Of a DNA stretch of 64,000 nucleotides, positions 8,651 through 18,386 are shown one piece after another. Position numbers and translations under genes: made by a program. The stretch is from Ruoffia sp044336205. Its GTDB lineage: Bacteria > Bacillota > Bacilli > Lactobacillales > Aerococcaceae. The notes under the pieces are model-generated. The model was not told the DNA's origin. It saw only the letters and a program-made list of their open reading frames with translations, and did no database searches. The number at the start of each line of letters is the position of its first letter. Position 1 is the stretch's first letter. The DNA is taken from NCBI GenBank assembly GCA_044336205.1, contig CP172318.1, forward strand, positions 2,232,001 to 2,296,000, read 5' to 3'.

Positions 8651-8719
8651 AGCTAAGCAAAGTCTGAATGAGCTTATCTACTTATAAGGCTCATATCAAA
8701 CGATATTGCTTAGCTTTTT
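8651..8719 (+). terminator. terminator after the five-gene operon
   Basis: AGCTAAGCAA (8651-8660) pairs with TTGCTTAGCT (8706-8715), followed by TTTTT. A second small stem GAGC...GCTC lies inside. It also sits at the 3' end of gyrA on the other strand and may serve both. Confidence 0.8.
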
Positions 8720-8739
8720 GACTCTATATTAACTTATTC

Positions 8740-11355
8740 TTAGTCTTCTTCTGAACCTTCTTCGAAGTCTTCTAATGCTTCATTAATTTGATCGGCGATT
8801 TCTTCGTTGACCTTATCTTCATTCGTCAAATCAACGGATTCATAATCAACTTTTACATCATCAATATGCTCTGGTCCTTGATCATCATCTGATTCATCAT
8901 CTTCTGAAGATGGAATCGTTGTTATCGAACTTACAATCGCATCTTCATCTAGACGAATCATCCGCACACCTAAAGTAGCACGAGATGTTTCTGAGATACT
9001 AGCCACTTCAAAACGAATGATAACACCTTGGTCAGTCATTAACAGGAGATCTTCATCACCTTTAACCGTAACAATTCCGGCTAATTTACCACTCTTTTCA
9101 GAGATGTTTGACGTCTTCACTCCAAGTCCACCTCGGTTCTTCGGTGTATATTCCTTGGCTGGTGTTTGTTTACCATAACCATTCTCAGTCACTACTAATA
9201 CATTATGGTCATCTGTTAAGATATCTGAACCGACAACATAGTCTCCTTCACGTAGGCGAATACCGCGAACTCCCGTCGCTGTTCGTCCCATAACTCTTAC
9301 ATCATCTTCTGGGAAGGTCATGGCGTTTCCATCATGGGTTCCTATAATAATATTATATTGACCGTTCGTCTCCATCACATTTACTAATTCGTCATCTTCT
9401 TTAAGGTTAATGGCTATGAGACCACTTTGACGAATATTATAGTAATCTGAAGCATGAGAGCGTTTAGTCGTACCACTCCGTGTGACGAAGAAGAGGTAAT
9501 TATCTGACTCACCAGATTGTTCCTTCTGATTATTCACAGCGATCACTTGCTTCACTTCTTCATTCGTACTTAAACTAATTAAGTTCACAATTGGAATACC
9601 TCGAGCTTGGCGACCATATTCTGGAATGTCATAACCTTTCAAGTTAAAGACACGTCCGAAGTTGGTGAAGAACAGTAATGTATCGTGAGTTGATGACGAG
9701 ACGAGTGTTTGAATTTCATCATCATCACCTAATCCCATTCCTTTTACCCCACGTCCACCGCGGTTTTGCACTTGGAATTCTGCTTGAGTCATACGCTTGA
9801 CGTATCCATTAGAGGTCAGAGCTATTAAGATGTCTTCTTCATCAATTAAATCTTCATCTTCAAGTGTTGCCAACTCTCCTACTTGTAATTCTGTCCGACG
9901 TTCATCACCAAAACGGGTCTTCACATCAGTTAATTCATCTTCAATAATTTCAAACATGCGCTCTTGGCTATTCAAGATTTCTGTTAAGCGAGCAATGAGT
10001 TCTAGTAAATCATTGTGTTCTTTCTCAATTTTTTCGCGTTCTAAGCCTGTTAACCTAACTAAACGCATATCTAATATAGCTTGAGCTTGAACGTCTGTAA
10101 GGCCGTAATTTTCGATTAATTGAACTTTAGCTGTTTCACCATCACGAGATGAGCGAATAATATTAATAATCTCATCAATATGATCTAAGGCAATGAGCAA
10201 TCCTTGCAAGATATGATCACGATTTTCTGCCTTTTTCTTCTCGAATTCAGTACGACGCCGAATCACTTCAACTTGGTGGTCGAGATATTTAACTAAGATA
10301 TCTTTAAGCCCAAGTATTTTTGGAACCCCACCATCAATCGCTAACATATTAAAACCAAAGGATACTTGCATTGGTGTGTATTTGAATAGATTATTTAATA
10401 CAACACTAGCTGAGACATCACGACGTACTTCAATCACAACACGTGTCCCTTCACGTGCGGACTCGTCATTGGCATAAGTAATTCCTTCAATACGTTTCTC
10501 TCGGGCTAATTCCGCAATTCGCTTCACTAAGTTGGCTTTATTCACTCCATAAGGGAGTTCTGAGACAATAATTCGTTCACGGTCATTACCGATCGGCTCG
10601 ATATCTACTTTAGAGCGAATAATGATTTTTCCTTTTCCTGAAGCATAAGCACGACGGATACCAGATTTCCCCATGACAATACCACCTGTTGGAAAGTCTG
10701 GGCCTGGAATATATTCCATTAATTCTTCAACGGTAATCTCTGGATTATGCATTAGAGCAATCAACCCATCAATCACTTCTCCAAGATTATGAGGTGGGAT
10801 ATTGGTAGCCATCCCAACAGCAATCCCTGCTGCTCCATTCACTAATAGATTAGGGAAACGTGCTGGTAATACAATTGGTTCACGTTCTTCTTGAGAATAG
10901 TTATCTTGGAAGTCAATTGTATCTTTATTAATATCACGTAACATCTCTAAGGCTATCTTAGACATACGCGCTTCTGTATAACGCATCGCCGCAGCTCCGT
11001 CCCCGTCGACAGAACCAAAGTTACCATGTCCATCAACTAAGAGCTGACGGTAACTAAAAGGCTGAGCCATGCGAACCATGGCTTCATAGATGGCGGAATC
11101 CCCATGAGGGTGATATTTACCCATAACGTCCCCAACAATACGTGCGGATTTTTTATGGGGTTTATCTGGGGTGACACCCAGTTCATTCATTCCGTATAAG
11201 ATACGACGTTGAACAGGTTTAAGACCGTCACGAACATCTGGTAATGCTCGTGAGACAATAACACTCATAGCGTAATCTAAGAAGGAAGTCTGCATCTCAT
11301 CAGGAAGATTAATATTTTCTATTTCTCGGTTATTTTCTCCGAATAGTTCACTCAT
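8740..11355 (-). CDS. gyrA: DNA gyrase subunit A
   Basis: The 871-residue protein carries the catalytic Tyr126 in AAAMRYTEAR, the QRDR segment HPHGDSAIYEAM, and six-bladed C-terminal domain repeats with the gyrase box QNRGGRGVKGMG. The QRDR positions hold Ser87 and Glu91, the unmutated Gram-positive state. The C-terminus has an unusually long acidic tail of about 55 residues rich in Asp and Glu, which accounts for the extra length over a usual 820-840. It lies 32 nt downstream of gyrB, as expected for the gyrBA operon. Confidence 0.98.
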   Translation of the reverse strand: MSELFGENNREIENINLPDEMQTSFLDYAMSVIVSRALPDVRDGLKPVQRRILYGMNELGVTPDKPHKKSARIVGDVMGKYHPHGDSAIYEAMVRMAQPFSYRQLLVDGHGNFGSVDGDGAAAMRYTEARMSKIALEMLRDINKDTIDFQDNYSQEEREPIVLPARFPNLLVNGAAGIAVGMATNIPPHNLGEVIDGLIALMHNPEITVEELMEYIPGPDFPTGGIVMGKSGIRRAYASGKGKIIIRSKVDIEPIGNDRERIIVSELPYGVNKANLVKRIAELAREKRIEGITYANDESAREGTRVVIEVRRDVSASVVLNNLFKYTPMQVSFGFNMLAIDGGVPKILGLKDILVKYLDHQVEVIRRRTEFEKKKAENRDHILQGLLIALDHIDEIINIIRSSRDGETAKVQLIENYGLTDVQAQAILDMRLVRLTGLEREKIEKEHNDLLELIARLTEILNSQERMFEIIEDELTDVKTRFGDERRTELQVGELATLEDEDLIDEEDILIALTSNGYVKRMTQAEFQVQNRGGRGVKGMGLGDDDEIQTLVSSSTHDTLLFFTNFGRVFNLKGYDIPEYGRQARGIPIVNLISLSTNEEVKQVIAVNNQKEQSGESDNYLFFVTRSGTTKRSHASDYYNIRQSGLIAINLKEDDELVNVMETNGQYNIIIGTHDGNAMTFPEDDVRVMGRTATGVRGIRLREGDYVVGSDILTDDHNVLVVTENGYGKQTPAKEYTPKNRGGLGVKTSNISEKSGKLAGIVTVKGDEDLLLMTDQGVIIRFEVASISETSRATLGVRMIRLDEDAIVSSITTIPSSEDDESDDDQGPEHIDDVKVDYESVDLTNEDKVNEEIADQINEALEDFEEGSEED

Positions 11356-11387
11356 CGATTCATCTCCTTTCTGCTACTCATACAGAC

Positions 11388-13307
11388 TTAAATATCTAAG
11401 TTCTGTACATAAACGGCATTTTCTTCAATAAACTCACGACGAGGAGGCACATCGTCTCCCATCAACATCTCCATCACACTGTTAGCTAATTCTGCATCAT
11501 CAACTGTCACACGTAATAAGTGGCGGTTTGCTGGATTCATTGTCGTCTCCCACAATTGTTCATAATCCATCTCTCCAAGCCCCTTATAACGTTGTAGTGA
11601 ATAACGAGCATCTGGATTCTCTTCTTGCCACTTACGTAACTGTTCATCAGTATCTAGATAAAGTTCTTTCTTACCTTGCTTAATCTGATAAAGAGGTGGT
11701 TGAGCAATATAAACATATCCAGCATCAAGTAACGGACGCATGTAACGGAAGATTAATGTTAGTAGCAATGTACGAATATGCGCCCCATCAACGTCCGCAT
11801 CGGTCATAAGAATTAATTTATGGTAACGTGCTTTAGAAACATCAAACTCAGCCCCAAAACCTGTTCCCATTGCCGTGAATATAGAGCGAATTTCTTCGTT
11901 ATTTAAGATTCGATCCATCGATGCCTTCTCAACATTTAAGATTTTACCTCGAATGGGTAAAATCGCTTGGTACATTCTCGAACGTCCTTGTTTCGCTGAT
12001 CCTCCGGCTGAGTCCCCCTCAACTATGAATAATTCACATTTTTCAGCGTCTCTACTTGAACAATCTGCTAGTTTACCGGGTAAGTTCGCAATTTCTAGTC
12101 CTGATTTCTTCCGTGTCATCTCACGGGCACGTTTTGCGGCATGTCTTGCACGTGAAGCAAGAATCCCTTTGTCGACAATTAAGCGCGCAATTTTAGGATT
12201 CTCTAATAAGAAGGTTTCAAAGTTACTTGAGAATAGACGATCGGTAATCGTACGAACTTCTGAGTTTCCTAACTTTGTCTTCGTTTGTCCCTCGAATTGA
12301 GGATCTGGGTGTTTAATCGAAACGATAACGGTTAACCCTTCTCGTGTATCATCTCCGGAAAGATTCTCATCTGAATCTTTTAATAAATTATTATTTCTTG
12401 CATAGTCATTAACTACTCGGGTCAGAGCTGATTTGAACCCTGATTCGTGTGTTCCACCTTCATGTGTACGAATGTTATTAGCAAAAGAATGAATCTTAGC
12501 TGCATAATCATTCGTATATTGCATAGCAATCTCAACTTGAATATCATCCGATTCACCTTCTAGGTAGATAGGGTCTTCGAATAATACCTGTTTATCTTCG
12601 TTAATATGCTCAACAAAGCTCCTAATACCCCCTTCATAATAAAAGGTATCAGTTGCTTCTCGTTCATCTCGGCGATCTTCCAAACTAATACGCAGTCCTT
12701 TATTCAAGAAAGCTAATTCACGCACACGTTCTTTTAAGATTTCATATTTGAAATCAACGGTTTCTGTAAAGATCGTTGGATCTGGTAAGAAGTTCACTTT
12801 CGTTCCTGTATGTTCTGAGCTTCCTATGATTTCTAAGTCATCGACAACTTTACCGCGTTTGAATTCCTGACGGTACAAGTTATTATTGCGAGAAACTTCT
12901 ATGCTCAACTCAGTTGACAGGGCATTAACTACTGCAGCCCCCACACCGTGAAGTCCACCTGACACTTTATAACCACCATCACCAAACTTACCACCAGCAT
13001 GTAAAACAGTAAAAGCTGTCTCAACAGCTGGTCGGCCTGTCTTAGCTTGAATATCTACCGGCACACCACGTCCGTTATCAACGACGGTTACACTATTATT
13101 CTCTTCAATATACACTTCAATATGATCACAGTAACCTGCTAAAGCTTCGTCAATTGAGTTATCGACAATTTCCCAAACTAAGTGGTGTAGCCCTTCACTA
13201 CTTGTCGAACCAATATACATACCTGGACGCTTACGTACAGCTTCAAGGCCTTCTAAGACTTGAATCTGACTTGCATTGTAATCCAACCCATTCATTTCAT
13301 TTGGCAT
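11388..13307 (-). CDS. gyrB: DNA gyrase subunit B
   Basis: The 639-residue ATPase subunit has the GHKL ATP site (EIVDNSIDEALAG, VDNGRGVPV, GLHGVGAAVVNAL), the TOPRIM motifs VEGDSAGGSA and LMTDADVDGAHI, and the C-terminal RYKGLGEM. The ATG at 13307 has AAGGAG upstream. It follows recF by only 3 nt, so yaaA-recF-gyrB-gyrA is probably one transcript. Confidence 0.98.
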   Translation of the reverse strand: MPNEMNGLDYNASQIQVLEGLEAVRKRPGMYIGSTSSEGLHHLVWEIVDNSIDEALAGYCDHIEVYIEENNSVTVVDNGRGVPVDIQAKTGRPAVETAFTVLHAGGKFGDGGYKVSGGLHGVGAAVVNALSTELSIEVSRNNNLYRQEFKRGKVVDDLEIIGSSEHTGTKVNFLPDPTIFTETVDFKYEILKERVRELAFLNKGLRISLEDRRDEREATDTFYYEGGIRSFVEHINEDKQVLFEDPIYLEGESDDIQVEIAMQYTNDYAAKIHSFANNIRTHEGGTHESGFKSALTRVVNDYARNNNLLKDSDENLSGDDTREGLTVIVSIKHPDPQFEGQTKTKLGNSEVRTITDRLFSSNFETFLLENPKIARLIVDKGILASRARHAAKRAREMTRKKSGLEIANLPGKLADCSSRDAEKCELFIVEGDSAGGSAKQGRSRMYQAILPIRGKILNVEKASMDRILNNEEIRSIFTAMGTGFGAEFDVSKARYHKLILMTDADVDGAHIRTLLLTLIFRYMRPLLDAGYVYIAQPPLYQIKQGKKELYLDTDEQLRKWQEENPDARYSLQRYKGLGEMDYEQLWETTMNPANRHLLRVTVDDAELANSVMEMLMGDDVPPRREFIEENAVYVQNLDI

Positions 13308-13310
13308 GTT

Positions 13311-14432
13311 TTATTCTCCTTCTTCAGTGATTTTTCCATCCTCAACGTAGAGAATGCGTGCATGGTTTAATTGTTCTAAATTCAATCCCTTAATTGTAGC
13401 TGTTGTTAGAAAAGTTTGACTCTTTCCATCAATTTGGTTCATCAAAATATGTTGGCGATTATCATCCAATTCGGATAGAACATCATCTAGTAATAAGATA
13501 GGGTACTCGCCAATAATTTGATTCAGCCATTCAATTTCAGCTAACTTTAAAGACAAGACAATCGTTCGTTGTTGTCCTTGAGAAGCAAAATTTTGCGCTT
13601 CTTTGCCATTAATTGTAAAAGTTAAATCATCCCGGTGAGGTCCATATAATGTAAGCCCTCGATTTTTCTCACGGTCCAAGCTTTGATGGAATAGTGTTAT
13701 TAACTGTTCAGTCAAAGTATCTAATTGGCTATAATCCAATCGGCTTGAGCAACTTTTATAAAGAATATTTAATTGATCTCGTTGATTTGAGAGCTGTTCA
13801 TGAATAGGGTGAGCCAATTCTTCCATGGCTTCAACGAATTCGATTCGAGCTTTAATTATTTCAACAGCTTTTTCAATAAGCTGATCCGTAATAATCTCAA
13901 AATAAAGGGCATCAAATTGTTTTTCGAAGCCATGCTCCTTCAAATAACGGTTGCGTTGCTTTAAGATGTGATTGTAATCTAAGAGATTTTGTAAGTAGAC
14001 TGGATGAGATTGACCAAGTTCTGAATCAATATACTTTCTTCTTAGACTTGGTGATCCCTTAATAAGATAGAGGTCTTCTGGAGCAAAAAGAACAACATTT
14101 AATTTACCGATAAAGTGACTTAATTTCGTCTGTTCAATGTGGTTGACTTTAGCAATCTTTCCTTTTGGTCCTAAGGATAAAGAAATCGGAAACTCATAAT
14201 TTCTCGTTTCTACTATAGCCTCTACATGACCGTAGTCTTGGCCCCATTCAATGAGTTCATTATCATGGTTAGTACGATGACTTTTTGTCATTGATAACAA
14301 AAAAATCGCCTCAAGGAGATTAGTTTTTCCTTGGGCATTTTCGCCAGTTAGAATCGTTAAGCCATCAGTGAATTTCAATTGAAGTTGGTCATAATTTCGG
14401 TAATGCTTAAGTTGAAGTTGCTTAACTTTCAT
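13311..14432 (-). CDS. recF: DNA replication and repair protein RecF
   Basis: SMC-like ATPase of 373 residues with Walker A GENAQGKTNLLEAIF, FAPEDLYLIKGSPSLRRKYID, the signature SQGQQRTIVLSLKLAEIEWL and Walker B LLLDDVLSELD. It loads RecA at gaps with RecO and RecR. It lies 8 nt after yaaA and 3 nt before gyrB. The length is normal. Confidence 0.97.
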   Translation of the reverse strand: MKVKQLQLKHYRNYDQLQLKFTDGLTILTGENAQGKTNLLEAIFLLSMTKSHRTNHDNELIEWGQDYGHVEAIVETRNYEFPISLSLGPKGKIAKVNHIEQTKLSHFIGKLNVVLFAPEDLYLIKGSPSLRRKYIDSELGQSHPVYLQNLLDYNHILKQRNRYLKEHGFEKQFDALYFEIITDQLIEKAVEIIKARIEFVEAMEELAHPIHEQLSNQRDQLNILYKSCSSRLDYSQLDTLTEQLITLFHQSLDREKNRGLTLYGPHRDDLTFTINGKEAQNFASQGQQRTIVLSLKLAEIEWLNQIIGEYPILLLDDVLSELDDNRQHILMNQIDGKSQTFLTTATIKGLNLEQLNHARILYVEDGKITEEGE

Positions 14433-14440
14433 TAGTTCTT

Positions 14441-14659
14441 TTATTTAATTTGAATCCTTAAGTCTTCATTTGGAAACTCAATCACGTCTCCATTGCGTAA
14501 TTTACGACCACGACGTTGCTCTTCTTCTTCATTGACGAATACATAATATTCACTTAAATACCATTTCGCCATTCCACCACTTTGAATAATATCCACAGCC
14601 TTTAATAATTGACCTAAGGTTATATATCCATCTCGGACTGTAATTACTCGTTCTTCCAT
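14441..14659 (-). CDS. yaaA: S4-domain RNA-binding protein YaaA
   Basis: A small protein of 72 residues with an S4-like RNA-binding core (ITLGQLLKAVDIIQSGGMAKWYL, then NGDVIEF). It sits between dnaN and recF as in most Firmicutes. The ATG at 14659 with GGGTGA before it is preferred to an in-frame TTG at 14671. The family is linked to ribosome assembly, but its exact role is poorly known. Confidence 0.92.
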   Translation of the reverse strand: MEERVITVRDGYITLGQLLKAVDIIQSGGMAKWYLSEYYVFVNEEEEQRRGRKLRNGDVIEFPNEDLRIQIK

Positions 14660-14692
14660 TTTATCACCCAATCACCTTATTAATTCTATTAT

Positions 14693-14721
14693 ATTATACC
14701 TTTAAATCCCTTAAACATCAA
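14693..14721 (-). promoter_or_regulatory. promoter of yaaA-recF-gyrB-gyrA
   Basis: On the reverse strand TTGATG (14721-14716) and TATAAT (14698-14693) are 17 bp apart, a near-consensus sigma-A promoter upstream of yaaA. The rest of the gap between dnaN and yaaA (14672-15059) is AT-rich and holds only this promoter and the dnaN terminator. Confidence 0.75.
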
Positions 14722-15004
14722 ATTTTAAGCGGTTTTTTAGCGATTTTAGCGAATAAACCTATGCTTAGATAGAAATGCTTATTTTAATTATATCTTCCAA
14801 AATCACCTTTTTTACAAAAATAACGTTTTGAGAATGTAAATGATCAATTATTGGAGTCAATACATGAAGTTGATGAGTAAACATTCGATGAAAAAGTGAA
14901 GGATTTTTCTCTCGCGATATAAGTGAAAGTATTCACATTTTTTCTATTTAATTTGTGATTAAATGAACAAAGTTATATTAACGGGATTTTTAGCACTTTA
15001 AAGT

Positions 15005-15045
15005 TTAAAAAACATCCAGTTTAATAATTATAAAACTGGATGTTT
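15005..15045 (-). terminator. terminator of dnaN
   Basis: AAACATCCAGTTT and AAAACTGGATGTTT form a 13-bp stem with a 9-nt loop, followed by a T run on the reverse strand just after the dnaN stop. It separates dnaA-dnaN from the gyrase operon. Confidence 0.85.
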
Positions 15046-15059
15046 ACAAATTATTTAAA

Positions 15060-16208
15060 TTAATGTGTACGAATCGGAGTCAATAATTGCAATAATTCAT
15101 TATGTGGACTCTCACTTGGCTCAACGGCTGTTAGAAGTAAGGGTCTAACACTAGAGTTAAAACCAATCTTAATATCAACGGATTGGAAAGAACGTAAAGC
15201 GTCTTTCATATAGTCCGGATTGAATGAAATTTTAAGTGGATCACCTGTGATTGTTTTGAAATTAATGGACTCATTAGCTGATCCTAAACTACTACCTTGA
15301 ACGGATAGATCAATATTATCTTCAGTGATGTCAAGTTGAACCACATTATTCTTTCCTTGATGTGACATTAAACTCGCACGATCAATAGCTTGTAAGAATG
15401 AATCAGCATTCAAAGTAATCTCAGTACTATGTGAATCTGGAATTAGACGATCTGTGTCTGGATAATTTCCTTCAAGCAAGCGTGAGTAAATCGTTAAATT
15501 ATCAACTAAGAAAATAACTTGTTGTTCAGTCAGAATCATCTCAAGTTTTTGATCATCTTCTACAATTCGCTCTAACTCATTCAAAGTTTTCTTTGGAATC
15601 GTCATATTACTTAATTCAACTTGGTCTTGGTTAAACTCAACAGGAATTTCACGTTTACTGAGTCGGTGACTATCTGTTGCAGCTCCGCTAACATAACCGT
15701 CGGCAATCGTTAAGTTAACACCAGTTAGTACAGGACGACTTTCTTGATTTGATGCTGAAAAAATTGTTTGGTTTATCAAATCTTTGAATAAAACCGTTGG
15801 TAAATTAATCTTATAATCAGAATCAACCTCTGGTAGTTTAGGATAAGCTTGTCCGTCTTGACCATTTAGTGAGAAGACCGCATCTCCAGACTTTGCAGTA
15901 AGAACAAATTGTTCATTAGTTTCAATTGTTACTGATGAAGTAGGTAATTTACGAATAATATCATTGAATATTCTTGCTGTAACAACAATACTACCTGTTT
16001 CTTCTATTGATAAGTTCCAGGAATCATCCTCAACCGATAAGAAACTTTCGATAGATATGTCAGAATCAGAACCAATTAATGTAATCCCTTCTTGAGTGGC
16101 TGTGATTTTTAATCCAGTGAGAATAGGAATTGTTGATTTTACTGGTATCGCTCTGGATACGTCTATTAATTGTGCAGTGAAAGCTGCTCTTCCAATAGTA
16201 AATTTCAT
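15060..16208 (-). CDS. dnaN: DNA polymerase III sliding clamp beta subunit
   Basis: The 382-residue clamp has the typical opening MKFTIGRAAFTAQLIDVSRAI and three repeated clamp domains. YSRLLEGNYPDTDRLIP lies in the middle domain, and the C-terminal strand ends LLQLLTPIRTH. It encircles DNA and tethers polymerase and other partners. The ATG has AGGAGTG upstream, directly after the AT-rich unwinding tract. Confidence 0.97.
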   Translation of the reverse strand: MKFTIGRAAFTAQLIDVSRAIPVKSTIPILTGLKITATQEGITLIGSDSDISIESFLSVEDDSWNLSIEETGSIVVTARIFNDIIRKLPTSSVTIETNEQFVLTAKSGDAVFSLNGQDGQAYPKLPEVDSDYKINLPTVLFKDLINQTIFSASNQESRPVLTGVNLTIADGYVSGAATDSHRLSKREIPVEFNQDQVELSNMTIPKKTLNELERIVEDDQKLEMILTEQQVIFLVDNLTIYSRLLEGNYPDTDRLIPDSHSTEITLNADSFLQAIDRASLMSHQGKNNVVQLDITEDNIDLSVQGSSLGSANESINFKTITGDPLKISFNPDYMKDALRSFQSVDIKIGFNSSVRPLLLTAVEPSESPHNELLQLLTPIRTH

Positions 16209-16220
16209 TACGTCACTCCT

Positions 16221-16286
16221 TATATATATATTATATATTAATAAATAAGTAATAGTAGTAGTAGGGCATGTTAATTGTGTGTATAA
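16221..16286. other. basal origin-unwinding element: DnaA box, GC cluster, DnaA-trios, AT-rich tract
   Basis: Read toward dnaN on the reverse strand, the order is an exact DnaA box TTATACACA (16286-16278), a short spacer, a GC cluster (16267-16264), a run of four TAC/TAG trinucleotides extended by TAA-type repeats (16264-16242) and an AT-only tract (to 16221). This is the arrangement reported for the Bacillus subtilis basal unwinding system, where DnaA filaments engage repeated trinucleotides next to the unwinding region. Confidence 0.8.
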
Positions 16287-16360
16287 ACTATAGAAACTCT
16301 GATATGACTAGCTTATGTGTGTGAATCGACATGTGGACAAGCTTGTAAAGTAAGAACAAC

Positions 16361-16369
16361 TTATGCACA
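16361..16369 (+). promoter_or_regulatory. DnaA box between dnaA and dnaN
   Basis: TTATGCACA is an exact match to the consensus TTATNCACA. A one-mismatch box TGTGGACAA lies nearby at 16332-16340. Together with the box at 16278-16286 they form the dnaA-dnaN box cluster. Confidence 0.8.
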
Positions 16370-16389
16370 TGTTAATAAGTAGAATTATC

Positions 16390-17739
16390 TTATCGATGTA
16401 ATCTTTGCTTCAATTGATTCACTTCATTTTGGACTTGTAGGTCCGTTTCAACCTCTTCCGAGATCTTCTCATAAGCATGGATGATAGTTGTGTGGTTTTT
16501 ATTACCAAATTCTTCACCGATTTTCGGGAAGGATAATTCTGTCATTTCACGGGAAAGATACATAGCAATTTGTCTAGGAAAGACAATGTTCTTTGTACGT
16601 TTCTTTCCTTTAATCTCTTCTGGTGTAATCTGATAGAAACGACTGACATGATCAATAATCTCACTTACGGTTAAAGGTCTAACTTCCCCTTCACCAATAA
16701 TACTTTGAAGAGCTTGTGCTGCCAAGTCGGTAGTAATTTCTTTTCCTTGAATAGCTGCGTAAGCGATAACGCGGACTAAGGCTCCTTCTAACTCACGAAT
16801 ATTAGTATCTACATTATTCGCAATGTAAGTTAAAGTGTCTGGGCCTACATCTAATCGTTCACTGGCAGCTTTTTTACGAAGAATAGCTATTCGTGTTTCT
16901 AAGTCTGGTGGGGTAATATCAGTTGAAAGTCCCCATTTGAAGCGACTGATTAACCGTTCTTCAAGGTTTGTAATATTATTTGGCAAGCGATCACTGGTTA
17001 GAACGATTTGTTTATTATTATTGTAGAGCTCATTGAAGGTGTGAAAGAACTCTTCTTGAGTCTTGTCTTTCTTAGATAAGAATTGAATATCATCAATTAA
17101 TAGGACATCAATCTCTCGATACATGCTACGAAACTCAGCTTGCGAACCTTTTTGAATAGCAGTAATAAAGTCATTCACGAAAGATTCACTGGTTGAGTAT
17201 TTAATTCGCGCACTTGGTTGCTTACGTTTAATCTCATTACCGATTGCCTGCATTAAGTGAGTCTTACCTAAACCAACCCCTCCATATATAAGTAGAGGAT
17301 TATACGTTTTACCTGGAGAATCAACAACCGCTAAGGCTGCTCCGTTAGCCATCTTATTGCCTTCACCAATAACAAAGGTGTCAAAGACATAATTTGGATT
17401 CAGTTGAGAGACGGAGAAGTCTGCGTCGTTTTCAAGCTCACTTTCAATCGTTAGGATATCTTGGTTAACTGGTGTTTTCTTACGTTGATCTTCTGGAACA
17501 ATAACGAAGGTGGGCGTATATTCCATTCCATATACCTCTAAGCCGAATTGCAGAACATACCCAGAGAGGTGACGTTCCCAATAATTTTTTGTGAGGGCAT
17601 TCGGAACTGCTAATGTAATCGTATGGTCTCCAATACGAGTTGGGTAGACCGAAGCTACCCAGTTCTCAAAGGATTGATCAGATAAACGTTCACTTATGTA
17701 ATGCTGGCATTCTTTCCAAAATTTTTCTTTTTCTTCCAT
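16390..17739 (-). CDS. dnaA: chromosomal replication initiator DnaA
   Basis: The 449-residue protein has domain I (helicase loading), a short linker, an AAA+ domain with Walker A GGVGLGKTHLMQAIG and Walker B VLLIDDIQFL, and the C-terminal helix-turn-helix with GNKNHTTIIHAYEKI. It binds DnaA boxes on both sides of its own gene and melts the origin. The start ATG follows GAGAGGAATTAA. Confidence 0.98.
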   Translation of the reverse strand: MEEKEKFWKECQHYISERLSDQSFENWVASVYPTRIGDHTITLAVPNALTKNYWERHLSGYVLQFGLEVYGMEYTPTFVIVPEDQRKKTPVNQDILTIESELENDADFSVSQLNPNYVFDTFVIGEGNKMANGAALAVVDSPGKTYNPLLIYGGVGLGKTHLMQAIGNEIKRKQPSARIKYSTSESFVNDFITAIQKGSQAEFRSMYREIDVLLIDDIQFLSKKDKTQEEFFHTFNELYNNNKQIVLTSDRLPNNITNLEERLISRFKWGLSTDITPPDLETRIAILRKKAASERLDVGPDTLTYIANNVDTNIRELEGALVRVIAYAAIQGKEITTDLAAQALQSIIGEGEVRPLTVSEIIDHVSRFYQITPEEIKGKKRTKNIVFPRQIAMYLSREMTELSFPKIGEEFGNKNHTTIIHAYEKISEEVETDLQVQNEVNQLKQRLHR

Positions 17740-18316
17740 TTGATTTAATTCCTCTCAATTGCCGAAAAATAAATTTTACCATCATTAACAAAAAAAAGTA
17801 CATATAAAAGTTTTCCACAAGTGGATAAAAGTTTAAGAGTTATACACTAATACACATTTGATTTATGAACAGGTGCAAGAAAGATGTGGATAACTTTTAG
17901 AAATAAAAGTGTCTACTTACTACTTGTGCAAAACTCAGCATTGTTACTTGCCTATCTTATCACATTCTGAAAAGTTATGCACGGAAGCTGTGGATAATTT
18001 TAAGTCTTATTGACACGTTGTTTATATGTTCATAAGCATAAAAAAATCCTGTGTAAATAGTTTAACCTAATTTTGAGTTTTGCACAAGCTAAGTATAATT
18101 GTTGATAACCTTGTGCATAAGTTTATAAAAAGAGCAGCAATGAGTAAAGTTAAAACTTGTTGATAACTTTTATAATTGGAGAAAAGAGAGAGAATGTTAA
18201 AAGGAGTGGCCACTTTTAGAAGGTAAATTTTCTATAAATTTAGGGTGGCTGAAAGAAATGAAGCAATAAATACCAAAAAAATGCTATAAGAACAACAAAT
18301 AAAAATAAAAATAAAC
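17740..18316. other. oriC: oriC region upstream of dnaA with a DnaA-box cluster
   Basis: This 577-bp gene-free tract lies between divergent dnaA and rpmH. Exact DnaA boxes (TGTGNATAA on the top strand) are at 17885-17893, 17989-17997 and 18112-18120. One-mismatch boxes are at 17811, 17820, 17840, 17863, 17975, 18100 and 18158. The dnaA promoter must also lie here but no convincing -35/-10 pair stands out. A perfect 15-bp inverted repeat (17923-17937 and 18074-18088) brackets the middle boxes. Confidence 0.85.
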
Positions 18317-18345
18317 TTGACAATTTAGCCACTCTTCTATAAAAT
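18317..18345 (+). promoter_or_regulatory. rpmH promoter
   Basis: TTGACA (18317-18322) and TAAAAT (18340-18345) are separated by 17 bp, about 40 nt before the rpmH ATG. Confidence 0.7.
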
Positions 18346-18386
18346 ATTTGAGTATTGTACACAAAGAGCAATTAGGAGGGATTAAT

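Noticed and set aside
14863..14898. Eleven-codon ORF with a GGAG-like ribosome site in the dnaN-yaaA gap
   Set aside because: Too short, opposite to the surrounding genes and without a promoter; likely chance.
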